A stretch of DNA of 9,850 nucleotides from Sulfurovum sp. (lineage in GTDB: Bacteria; Campylobacterota; Campylobacteria; Campylobacterales; Sulfurovaceae), in the NCBI GenBank assembly GCA_020726085.1, contig DYTG01000027.1:1-9850 (forward strand), given 5' to 3'. The notes under the pieces are model-generated. The model ran no database searches. It was not told the origin of the DNA and worked only from the letters and a program-made list of their open reading frames with translations. A program made the translations under genes and the position numbers. Positions 1 through 5,853 of this stretch are shown in pieces; position 1 is the first letter of the stretch, and the number at the start of each line of letters is the position of its first letter.

Positions 1-257
1 TTCATACAAGAGAAATTCACCAAATCTATCTTTCTTCCAAAAGCTTTTTGCAGTTCATCTTCAAGCTCTACAGCATTAGAAAATGTTAAATCTTTGGTAG
101 AAGTCTCATAAACAATATCAATATCACTATTTTTGGTATAGTGATGATTGGCAAAGCTTCCAAAGATACCAATTTTATCAATCAGATATTTTTGCATCCA
201 ATCTTGTTTATGGGCTTTGAGGTAATCGATAATAATATGTTGATTTAACGGCTCTAT
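1..257 (-). CDS. MNT-family nucleotidyltransferase, partial (3' end outside window)
   Basis: The frame runs open from 257 to the window edge and gives 85 residues. It contains the minimal nucleotidyltransferase signature: GSFA at residues 33-36, then SDIDI at 44-48, whose Asp45 and Asp47 are the expected metal ligands, and a third acid at Asp78 in GRKIDLV. Proteins of this family are about 95-100 residues, so only the last dozen or so are missing. Family members usually act as the antitoxin-side nucleotidyltransferase beside a HEPN-domain toxin, modifying the toxin. A HEPN partner would lie beyond base 1 and cannot be seen. The start is odd. A GGGGAG Shine-Dalgarno (264-269) sits 6 nt before an ATA codon at 257-255, and an in-frame TGA lies just upstream. 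The first in-frame ATG is residue 21 (197-195) and has no good ribosome site. Either ATA is used, or a former ATG has mutated. Confidence 0.8.
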   Translation of the reverse strand, partial: MEPLNQHIIIDYLKAHKQDWMQKYLIDKIGIFGSFANHHYTKNSDIDIVYETSTKDLTFSNAVELEDELQKAFGRKIDLVNFSCM

Positions 258-263
258 TGCTCA

Positions 264-313
264 CTCCCCGTCTTGTTATCAATAATTATAGCCAAAAACC
301 ATTACTCATACAA
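264..313 (-). promoter_or_regulatory. Promoter and Shine-Dalgarno of the MNT gene
   Basis: On the minus strand a perfect TATAAT (290-285) lies 17 nt downstream of TTGTAT (313-308), a partial match to the -35 box TTGACA. Transcription would begin near 278, and the GGGGAG ribosome site at 269-264 follows. Dispersed repeat copy 1 ends only 6 nt upstream of the -35 box, so the promoter is separate from the repeat. Confidence 0.6.
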
Positions 314-318
314 CCCAA

Positions 319-370
319 ATTTTACTCGCTCCAAAGCTCCAGCTTCATAATGCACTGTTGGTATCTTGAA
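319..370 (-). repeat. Dispersed intergenic repeat, copy 1
   Basis: Read on the minus strand, these 52 bases match bases 9048-9099 on the plus strand at about 46 of 53 aligned positions, with two single-base gaps. Fifteen bases, GAAGCTGGAGCTTTG, are identical in both copies and can fold into a small hairpin with the stem GAAGC/GCTTT and loop TGGA. The two gaps shift any reading frame, so the conservation is unlikely to be for protein. From memory, short translated pieces of this motif recur as tiny hypothetical ORFs in Campylobacterota genomes. This copy lies between the MNT promoter and the Fic remnant. Confidence 0.75.
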
Positions 371-380
371 ACTTAATTGA

Positions 381-592
381 AGTTTTGAACTCCATCTGAT
401 GAACGAAACCAAAGACATCATCAGAGAACAAAAGCCAAAAATATACAGCAAAGATTTGCTCGAACCACTCTTTTAACATCCATACACCAAAAGAGCTTTT
501 ATCGAAGAGTTTCAAGACCAACAGCGACAAATTATCTCAATGAACTTGAAAATATAGGCAACTATAACATGGTGAAACTAGACATATATTAG
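381..592 (+). pseudogene. Fic family protein, decayed C-terminal remnant
   Basis: Plus-strand translation from 381 gives a Fic-like C-terminal linker with KPKIYSKDLLEPLF, then an in-frame TAA at 474-476. The same frame then resumes with HPYTKRAFIEEF. Around 512-526 the frame shifts, and the winged-helix end continues as ATNYLNELENIG, then NMVKLDIY and TAG at 590-592. Intact Fic proteins of this type end in a similar DNA-binding-like helix block (KIYSKDL, PYTK, TASNYL-type, ELENIG), which is why I call it. The AMP-transferase core with its HPFxxGNGR motif is absent: the sequence upstream of 381 is the dispersed repeat, not Fic. The gene is therefore truncated at its 5' end, carries a nonsense codon and a frameshift, and probably also has a small deletion near the end. 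The family call rests on motif memory. Confidence 0.65.
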
Positions 593-631
593 CTTTTTTT
601 CGCTATTATCTTGTAAACTATATTTAAATAT
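593..631 (+). promoter_or_regulatory. Possible promoter of the panB operon
   Basis: A T-run at 593-600 is followed by TATATT at 619-624. That suits the Campylobacterota sigma-70 pattern of T-rich upstream DNA, a good -10 box and a poor -35 box. A perfect 12-bp palindrome, ATATTTAAATAT, covers 620-631 and could be an operator, but such AT palindromes arise easily by chance. The panB start lies 15 nt downstream. Confidence 0.3.
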
Positions 632-645
632 CCAAAAGAGCCAAC

Positions 646-1434
646 GTGAACAACAAGATAACATTGAAAAAATTGCTACGTATGAAACAAGAGAGTGAAA
701 AAATTGTCATGATTACTGCCTATGATGCTCTTTTTGCTTCCATCTTTAATGATTATATTGATATTATTTTAGTAGGTGATAGTCTCAATATGAGCTTTGC
801 TGGGGAGAATGATACGCTCACTGCCACACTTGAACAGATGATTTATCATACAAAAGCGGTTGCCAAACGATCCAATCGGAGTTTTGTTTTGTTTGATATG
901 CCTTTTGGTACATACTGCACCGTCGAGAAGGCATTGGCTAGTGCCATAAAGGTCTATCAAGAGAGCGGTGCTGATGCTATCAAGCTCGAAGGGGGAGTTG
1001 AAAAAGCTCAGATTGTACGGGCATTGACTCAAAACTCCATAGCCGTCTTTGGGCATATTGGTTTGCAACCCCAAAAGGTACGCCTAGAGGGAGGCTACAG
1101 CATCAAAGGCACAAATGACAAAGAGCGTATCGTAGCCGATGCTCTAGCCTTGCAAGAGGCGGGAGCGGTGGCGTTAATCATCGAAGGGGTTAAGCCCGAT
1201 GTTGCCAAAGCCGTAACTGAGGCTCTTGATATTCCTACTATTGGGATAGGAGCGGGTATTGATTGCGATGGTCAAGTTTTGGTTTGGAGTGATATGCTGG
1301 GACTCTACGATGCCTTTACCCCTAAGTTTGTCAAAACCTATCTTAAGGGACGAGAACTTATCGGCAAAGCCATTGAGGAGTATGCAACCGATGTAAAATC
1401 GGGTAAATTTCCAGCGTTGGAACATACCTATTAA
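646..1434 (+). CDS. panB: 3-methyl-2-oxobutanoate hydroxymethyltransferase
   Basis: PanB transfers a hydroxymethyl group from 5,10-methylenetetrahydrofolate to 2-oxoisovalerate, giving ketopantoate, the first committed step of pantothenate and coenzyme A synthesis in the cytoplasm. The 262 residues match the family length and form a TIM barrel. Visible key positions are the metal ligands Asp45 (VGDSL), Asp84 (FDMPFGTY) and Glu115 (KLEGG), His137 in GHIGLQPQ, and the catalytic Glu180 in IIEG, followed by IGIGAG and DCDGQVLVWSDMLGLY. The start is GTG at 646, because MNNKITLKKLLRMK aligns with the usual family N-terminus; the later ATG at 682 would cut it off. It is the first gene of the operon and the BON lipoprotein gene follows 18 nt later. 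Confidence 0.96.
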   Translation: MNNKITLKKLLRMKQESEKIVMITAYDALFASIFNDYIDIILVGDSLNMSFAGENDTLTATLEQMIYHTKAVAKRSNRSFVLFDMPFGTYCTVEKALASAIKVYQESGADAIKLEGGVEKAQIVRALTQNSIAVFGHIGLQPQKVRLEGGYSIKGTNDKERIVADALALQEAGAVALIIEGVKPDVAKAVTEALDIPTIGIGAGIDCDGQVLVWSDMLGLYDAFTPKFVKTYLKGRELIGKAIEEYATDVKSGKFPALEHTY

Positions 1435-1452
1435 ATTCAAAAGGAGAAAAAA

Positions 1453-1752
1453 ATGAAAAAATTATGGATAGCGTTGGTGCTTGTGATGTTGAGCTTAGGC
1501 AGTTGTTCTCAAAATTCTGTGGTGGAGGATACCAATGAATTTGTCAATAGCAGTTTTGTATCATCTAAAATCAAAGCCAAACTTGTGGCTGAAGTGGGAT
1601 TAAAGGGCTTTAATATTGGTGTATCGACAAGCAATGATGAGATTATTCTTACAGGTATCGTTGATAAACCCCAGCAAGTTCAATTGGCGGGATCGGTTGC
1701 TCGTTCAGTGAAGGGTGCTAGACGAGTTAGGAACCATATAGTAGTGAGATAA
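1453..1752 (+). CDS. BON-domain lipoprotein
   Basis: This is a 99-residue envelope protein. The N-terminus MKK is followed by a hydrophobic stretch (4-15) and a lipobox LGSC with Cys18 as the likely lipidated residue, so it should be exported and anchored in a membrane, most likely facing the periplasm. Residues about 34-99 form one BON domain, with the LTGIVD turn around Gly68 and a closing [13 protein letters not shown] strand. BON domains bind phospholipid or envelope surfaces in proteins such as OsmY and DolP, which carry two copies; this one has one. The exact role is unknown. A strong AAGGAG (1441-1446) sits 6 nt before the ATG. Its TAA shares a base with the ruvB ATG (TAATG), suggesting coupled translation, though no functional link to RuvB is obvious. 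Confidence 0.88.
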   Translation: MKKLWIALVLVMLSLGSCSQNSVVEDTNEFVNSSFVSSKIKAKLVAEVGLKGFNIGVSTSNDEIILTGIVDKPQQVQLAGSVARSVKGARRVRNHIVVR

Positions 1753-2771
1753 TGCAAAGAGTTGTTGAGATAGAGAAATTCACCCCCGAAACGGTTTATG
1801 AGAACTCTCTTCGACCCACTACATGGGATGAGTACATTGGCCAAGATAAAATCAAAAAAAACCTCAAAGTTTTTATTGAAGCGAGTAAAAAACGAGGAGA
1901 AGCTCTTGATCACACGCTTTTTTTTGGTCCTCCAGGACTGGGCAAGACGACTTTGGCCAATATTATCTCATCGCAAATGGATGCCAATATCAAAACCACC
2001 GCCGCACCTATGATTGAAAAATCAGGAGATTTGGCTGCGATTTTGACCAACATCGAAGAGGGTGATATTTTATTCATTGATGAGATACACCGAATGTCTC
2101 CTGCCATTGAGGAGATTCTCTATCCTGCCATGGAGGATTTTAGGTTGGATATTATTATCGGTAGTGGTCCAGCGGCTCAAACGGTCAAGATTGATTTGCC
2201 ACGTTTTACGCTTATTGGAGCTACCACACGGGCTGGAATGCTCTCCAATCCCTTGCGTGATAGGTTTGGAATGCACTTTAGAATGCAGTTTTATACCCAC
2301 GAGGAGTTGGCACAAATCATCCATCAAGCCTCAAGACGGCTCAATAAATATACCAGCGATGAAGCAAGTAATGAGATAGCGCGTCGTAGCCGTGGCACAC
2401 CCCGTATTGCTTTGCGTCTCTTAAAAAGGGTGCGTGATTTTGCCGAAGTGGCAAACGAAGAGAGGATTTCGCTCTTCACAACCCAATACGCTCTTAGTGA
2501 ACTAGGAGTCGATGAGCAAGGTTTTGATGAGCAAGATCTTAAGCTTATGGAACTCTTAATCAGCTCCAAGGGCAGACCTTTGGGGCTTAATACTATTGGA
2601 GCGGTACTAAGCGAGGATGAGAGTACTATTGAAGATGTTCTTGAACCCTACTTGATAGCCAACGGATACATTGAACGAACCGCAAGGGGGAGAGTGGCAA
2701 CGCAAAAAGCCTACGAGCATTTCAAGCTCTCCTTGCCTCAACAACAAAAAATGGGAGGTCTCTTTGAGTAA
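1752..2771 (+). CDS. ruvB: Holliday junction branch migration DNA helicase RuvB
   Basis: RuvB is the hexameric AAA+ motor that, with RuvA, drives branch migration of Holliday junctions so that RuvC can resolve them during recombinational repair. The 339 residues match the usual length (about 336-340). Visible motifs are Walker A GPPGLGKT at 59-66, Walker B with DEIH at 110-113, sensor 1 GATTR at 156-160, the arginine-finger region PLRDRFG at 167-173, and sensor 2 [17 protein letters not shown] at about 214-230. The C-terminal winged helix (about 262-335) carries the typical [10 protein letters not shown] and [10 protein letters not shown]. Nothing is missing. It overlaps the BON gene by 1 nt and the transporter gene by 8 nt, so it sits in the middle of a coupled operon. 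ruvA and ruvC are not in this window. Confidence 0.97.
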   Translation: MQRVVEIEKFTPETVYENSLRPTTWDEYIGQDKIKKNLKVFIEASKKRGEALDHTLFFGPPGLGKTTLANIISSQMDANIKTTAAPMIEKSGDLAAILTNIEEGDILFIDEIHRMSPAIEEILYPAMEDFRLDIIIGSGPAAQTVKIDLPRFTLIGATTRAGMLSNPLRDRFGMHFRMQFYTHEELAQIIHQASRRLNKYTSDEASNEIARRSRGTPRIALRLLKRVRDFAEVANEERISLFTTQYALSELGVDEQGFDEQDLKLMELLISSKGRPLGLNTIGAVLSEDESTIEDVLEPYLIANGYIERTARGRVATQKAYEHFKLSLPQQQKMGGLFE

Positions 2772-3843
2772 TTTAAACATTATTATTATCTTTTTTTTTG
2801 GTTTGGCATTGTGGGGTGCCTATTATGTTTATGAACCCTTTTTATTTCCTATTGTGATTGCACTATTGCTTACCATGGCGACTTTCAATGCCACAGCCAA
2901 ACTCACCAAAAAACTCGGGGGTTCACGCATAATAAGCTCCTTTATCTCTACTATGATGCTCTTTGTGTTGCTTTTTGTGCCTATCTCCTATATTGCCGTT
3001 GTGATTATTGATTATCTTAGCAATGTTGATCGAGACATGATAAGTGTCTCTACTAACTATATCAAAGCTTTGCTCAAAGAGTTGCCTTATGGCAATGAAA
3101 TATCCCAAGAGTTTTTCAAAGATGAAGAGATACTCTCAGCTATCAAAGCCTACTCCTCCTACCTCACATCGGCGGGAAGTGCGGGAATTGGCTTTGTTAA
3201 AAATATCCTTTTGGTTATTGTCTTTTATTTTGTACTCAATTTTTACGGCGATAGAGTCTTTAGCTTTATTCAATCGCTCATCCCTATCCCTACTATCAAA
3301 AGTACCAAAATCATAAGCTCCGTCTCTTCAATGATGGAGGTAGTGTTTTACTCCATTGTGGTGACGGCTATTTTGGAGGGATTTTTGTTTGGATTTTTTA
3401 TACAATTTTACGGTTTTGATGGATTGCTCTTTGGGATTATCTACGGGTTTGCCTCTCTTATTCCTGTCGTAGGCGGTGCTTTGGTGTGGGTACCTCTTTC
3501 GATTTACAGTTGGAAGAATTTAGGCGTTGATGTCTCTATTGAGATTGCTACCTACACTATTGTTGTTATCTCTATCGTAGCCGATACTTTTATTAAGCCA
3601 CTAATTATCAGATTGGTGCAAAAAGATATGCTCAAATCAACGCATGAAATCAATGAGTTGCTTATATTTTTCTCTATTCTTTCGGGAATGGCAAGTTTTG
3701 GTTTTTGGGGGATGATACTAGGACCTGCTATTACATCCTTTTTGCTAGCCATGATGAATATTTACATCGAAGAACACAAAGAGAACTACAAAGAAAAAGT
3801 AGTCAAAAAGAAAAATAGATGTGAAAATACGGAGTTTTTGTAG
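2764..3843 (+). CDS. AI-2E family transporter (PerM-like membrane protein)
   Basis: This inner-membrane protein has 359 residues and about eight hydrophobic segments (roughly 4-24, 26-45, 57-84, 146-165, 195-218, 222-247, 260-285 and 297-335). It ends in a Lys/Glu-rich cytoplasmic tail. Family marks are IPVVGG at 233-238, the D-x-x-IKP motif at 274-279, and [18 protein letters not shown] near 304-321. The family includes TqsA, linked to autoinducer-2 export, PerM, and sodium/proton antiporter members, so the substrate here is unknown. I place the start at TTG 2764: GGGAGG (2753-2758) lies 5 nt upstream and the first membrane helix follows directly. An ATG at 2671 in the same frame would add 31 hydrophilic residues inside ruvB and has no such site. 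It is the last gene of the operon, before the terminator at 3846. Confidence 0.88.
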   Translation: MSNLNIIIIFFFGLALWGAYYVYEPFLFPIVIALLLTMATFNATAKLTKKLGGSRIISSFISTMMLFVLLFVPISYIAVVIIDYLSNVDRDMISVSTNYIKALLKELPYGNEISQEFFKDEEILSAIKAYSSYLTSAGSAGIGFVKNILLVIVFYFVLNFYGDRVFSFIQSLIPIPTIKSTKIISSVSSMMEVVFYSIVVTAILEGFLFGFFIQFYGFDGLLFGIIYGFASLIPVVGGALVWVPLSIYSWKNLGVDVSIEIATYTIVVISIVADTFIKPLIIRLVQKDMLKSTHEINELLIFFSILSGMASFGFWGMILGPAITSFLLAMMNIYIEEHKENYKEKVVKKKNRCENTEFL

Positions 3844-3845
3844 TG

Positions 3846-3867
3846 CCCCTCCAAGAGAGGGGTTTTT
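3846..3867 (+). terminator. Intrinsic terminator of the panB-ruvB operon
   Basis: The stem CCCCTC (3846-3851) pairs with GAGGGG (3857-3862) around a 5-nt loop, followed by five T. It starts 2 nt after the transporter stop codon. Confidence 0.8.
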
Positions 3868-3889
3868 AAGGGAGATTAAAATCTCTCTT
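3868..3889. repeat. Second inverted repeat (hairpin) after the terminator
   Basis: AAGGGAGAT (3868-3876) pairs with ATCTCTCTT (3881-3889) around the loop TAAA: nine pairs including one G-T wobble. It directly abuts the first terminator and covers the stop codon of the small minus-strand ORF. Neither side has a good T-run, so it may only back up the terminator or stabilise RNA ends. Confidence 0.4.
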
Positions 3890-4025
3890 GTCGTTGATAA
3901 TTGACATAATCCATCGTTTCGTATTGCCCGTTGTAACGATACTCCGCCAAAATCATCGTCATGTAGTAGTATCCTATTGTGCAAATAATTTTTTTGTTTC
4001 GCAATTGATATTTAATTGCACTCAT
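3876..4025 (-). CDS. Putative small protein of 49 residues, unknown function
   Basis: An ATG at 4025-4023 opens a 49-residue frame ending with TAA at 3878-3876. It starts 1 nt after the stop of the MATE pseudogene and is in another frame. The middle is rich in Tyr and Met (GYYYMTMILAEYRY, then YETMDYVNYQ). It has no signal peptide, no convincing membrane helix and no clear ribosome site; the tight spacing would allow reinitiation. The codons from about 3960 to 3880 look protein-like, with mixed third bases, and the C-terminal half could be an older coding piece. I do not recognise a family. It may be a real small gene, a remnant, or chance. Confidence 0.35.
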   Translation of the reverse strand: MSAIKYQLRNKKIICTIGYYYMTMILAEYRYNGQYETMDYVNYQRQERF

Positions 4026-4026
4026 T

Positions 4027-4506
4027 TTATATTTTAATTTTTTGCCATTTCTCCTGTTTGAAAATCATCCAAAGAACGATGGATTTAATTAGAGTTTCGC
4101 CAAGCATTACAAGATAGACAACAATAATGGCATTGAAATAGTAGCTTAGAGTAAACGCAGGAATGATTCTTGCCACCCAAAATGAGACCAGATTGATGAT
4201 TAATGGGGTTTTTGTATCTCCTGCTCACCTTAAGACCCCACCAATAACAAGTACCATAGCCAAAGGAAATTGCGAAAGTCCCACGATAATAAGATAGATG
4301 CTAGCCTCTTCGATAGTAGCTTCATGATCACTAAAGAGCGAAGCAAGATGATGAGGAATAGTAACCATAAAGATATTTAAAAGACCCAAAAGAGCAAAAA
4401 GTATCATAATAGCCTGAAGCCCTAATCCCACCGCCGCAATGGCGTACGTCGATAGTCTCCCTACTATCAAAAGATCAACAATTGTGGGTTTGAATGGCGG
4501 ACTCAT
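4027..4506 (-). pseudogene. MATE family efflux pump, internally deleted and interrupted
   Basis: MATE proteins are Na+- or H+-coupled multidrug exporters of about 440-460 residues with 12 helices. Here the minus-strand frame begins near an N-terminal helix (VDLLIVGRLSTYAIAAVGLG) and then jumps, near 4370-4380, into the C-terminal half: PHHLASLFSDHEA, then IVGLSQFPLAMVLVIGGVLR. At 4227-4225 a TGA stands where the family has Gly in the LRGAGDTKTP motif, one base away from GGA. Beyond it the same frame continues with AGDTKTPLIINLVSFW and ends normally with EKWQKIKI and TAA at 4029-4027. About 250 central residues and the true N-terminus are missing, so no working pump can be made. The first 93 residues could still be translated, but no ribosome site is evident at that ATG. 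I see no promoter for it. Confidence 0.85.
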
Positions 4507-4591
4507 TTTTGATTGGAACTATAGAATAAAGTTGCTTTTGAGCCGCCGAGTATATCTTTTGGAGAATATTGTTAAAAAGATGATATTTTAG

Positions 4592-4619
4592 TTAAAGCTT
4601 ATTAAAGAGAGTCTATAAT
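4592..4619 (+). promoter_or_regulatory. Promoter of sbcDC
   Basis: A perfect TATAAT (4614-4619) lies 16 nt downstream of TTAAAG (4592-4597), a weak -35 box, in an AT-rich stretch. The expected transcript start is near 4626, about 34 nt before the sbcD ATG. A ribosome site AAAGAG (4648-4653) lies 6 nt before that ATG. Confidence 0.55.
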
Positions 4620-4659
4620 TGTTGAATTGATAAAAAAGAAATTTCACAAAGAGTAATGC

Positions 4660-5853
4660 ATGAGAGTTTTACACACATCTGATTGGCATTTAGGTCAAAA
4701 TTTTATGGGAAAAAGTAGGGTAGATGAACATCAAGCTTTTCTCTCAAAGCTTTTACACATTATAAATGAAAAACAAATCGATGTGTTGCTTGTATCTGGG
4801 GATATTTTTGATACAGGAACTCCACCAAATTATGCATTAGAGCTTTATTACAATTTTTTAAAAGAACTCTCAAATATAAAAACACTCCTTGCAACCATTA
4901 TGACCGCTGGAAATCATGATTCAATTTCAACCTTAAAAGCCCCAAAACAGCTTTTAGAAGTATTAAATGTTCATGTGATTACAACGGGTGATGCGGATGA
5001 AAATAACATCATCCCTATTTATAAAAATGAAGCTTTAGCATCTATTGTTTGTGCCGTTCCATTTTTACGAGAGGGTGTTATTAGAGCATCATTAGGGGGA
5101 GAAACTATAAGCCAAAAAGAGCAACTAGCAAATAGTGGAATCAAAGCGTATTATGAAAACTGCTATACAAAAGCTCTTGAACTCAAAAACAATAAACAAA
5201 TTCCAATAATTGCTATGGGACATCTTACAACTGTGGGGAGTCGTTCAAGTCAAAGCGAAAGGGATATTTATATTGGTGGAACTATCGATATTGGGGGAGA
5301 TTATTTAGCTTCTATGTTTGATTATGTGGCATTAGGGCATCTCCATATCAATCAAATAGTGGGGAACAATCAACATGTGAGATATTCAGGCTCTCCCATT
5401 CCACTTAGTTTTAGCGAATCCAAAAACACTCAAAAAGTAAATCTTGTGACTTTTGAAGAAAATAGGATGGATATAGAGGAGTTAGAAATTCCACTTTTTA
5501 GAAAACTTATTGTTATTAAAGGGGATGGGGAAACTATCAAAAGGGAACTTACTCAAATTGAAGATAAAAACTGTTGGATAGAAGTTCATATTAAAGATGA
5601 TAATCCTATGGCAGCAAATGCTGAAATCAGAGAATTTGCCTCAAAATCGGAGCTTACACTCCTAGCACTCAAAATAGATAAAAGTGAAAAACAACTTAAA
5701 AGTAATGAACTACAAGTTATGAGTTTGGATGAACTGAGTGTGGAACAAGTATTTGAAAGAAGATTGGAACTTGAAGAGTTAGAGGATAAAGAGTTTGAAA
5801 AAGAGCTTCTTTTGAATTTCAAACAGGTAGTTTCAAAGGTGCAAAGTCTATGA
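4660..5853 (+). CDS. sbcD: Exonuclease SbcCD, nuclease subunit SbcD
   Basis: SbcD is the Mn2+-dependent phosphoesterase half of SbcCD, the bacterial Mre11-Rad50 counterpart. The complex cuts hairpins and processes DNA ends, including long palindromes at replication forks. The 397 residues carry the full metallophosphatase set: Asp8 and His10 in SDWHLG, Asp48 in SGDIFD, Asn85-His86-Asp87 in AGNHD, His188 in AMGHL, and His227 and His229 in ALGHLHINQ, followed by the SbcD signature RYSGSPIPLSFSE (241-253). The C-terminal part (about 275-397) is acidic and helical, as expected for the capping and SbcC-binding region. The ATG at 4660 is preceded by AAAGAG, and MRVLHTSDWHLG is the normal N-terminus. 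It overlaps sbcC by 4 nt. Its AT-rich composition differs from that of the panB-ruvB operon. Confidence 0.96.
   Translation: MRVLHTSDWHLGQNFMGKSRVDEHQAFLSKLLHIINEKQIDVLLVSGDIFDTGTPPNYALELYYNFLKELSNIKTLLATIMTAGNHDSISTLKAPKQLLEVLNVHVITTGDADENNIIPIYKNEALASIVCAVPFLREGVIRASLGGETISQKEQLANSGIKAYYENCYTKALELKNNKQIPIIAMGHLTTVGSRSSQSERDIYIGGTIDIGGDYLASMFDYVALGHLHINQIVGNNQHVRYSGSPIPLSFSESKNTQKVNLVTFEENRMDIEELEIPLFRKLIVIKGDGETIKRELTQIEDKNCWIEVHIKDDNPMAANAEIREFASKSELTLLALKIDKSEKQLKSNELQVMSLDELSVEQVFERRLELEELEDKEFEKELLLNFKQVVSKVQSL

Noticed and set aside
345..530. Minus-strand ORF of 61 residues
   Set aside because: It lies antisense to the readable Fic remnant and its end is only the translated dispersed repeat. 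It has no ribosome site or recognisable domain.
2671..2763. ATG at 2671 as the start of the AI-2E family protein
   Set aside because: It would add 31 hydrophilic residues encoded within ruvB and lacks a ribosome site, while TTG at 2764 has GGGAGG 5 nt upstream and leads straight into the first helix.
3745..3984. Minus-strand ORF of 79 residues across the operon end
   Set aside because: It runs antisense through the transporter's C-terminal codons and across both hairpins, with no family resemblance. It is a shadow frame.
4225..4227. TGA read as glycine, as in the alternative code of some Candidate Phyla bacteria, because it replaces a conserved Gly in the MATE motif
   Set aside because: sbcD and sbcC both end in TGA exactly where the family ends. 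The MATE gene also has a large internal deletion, so a nonsense mutation is the simpler reading.
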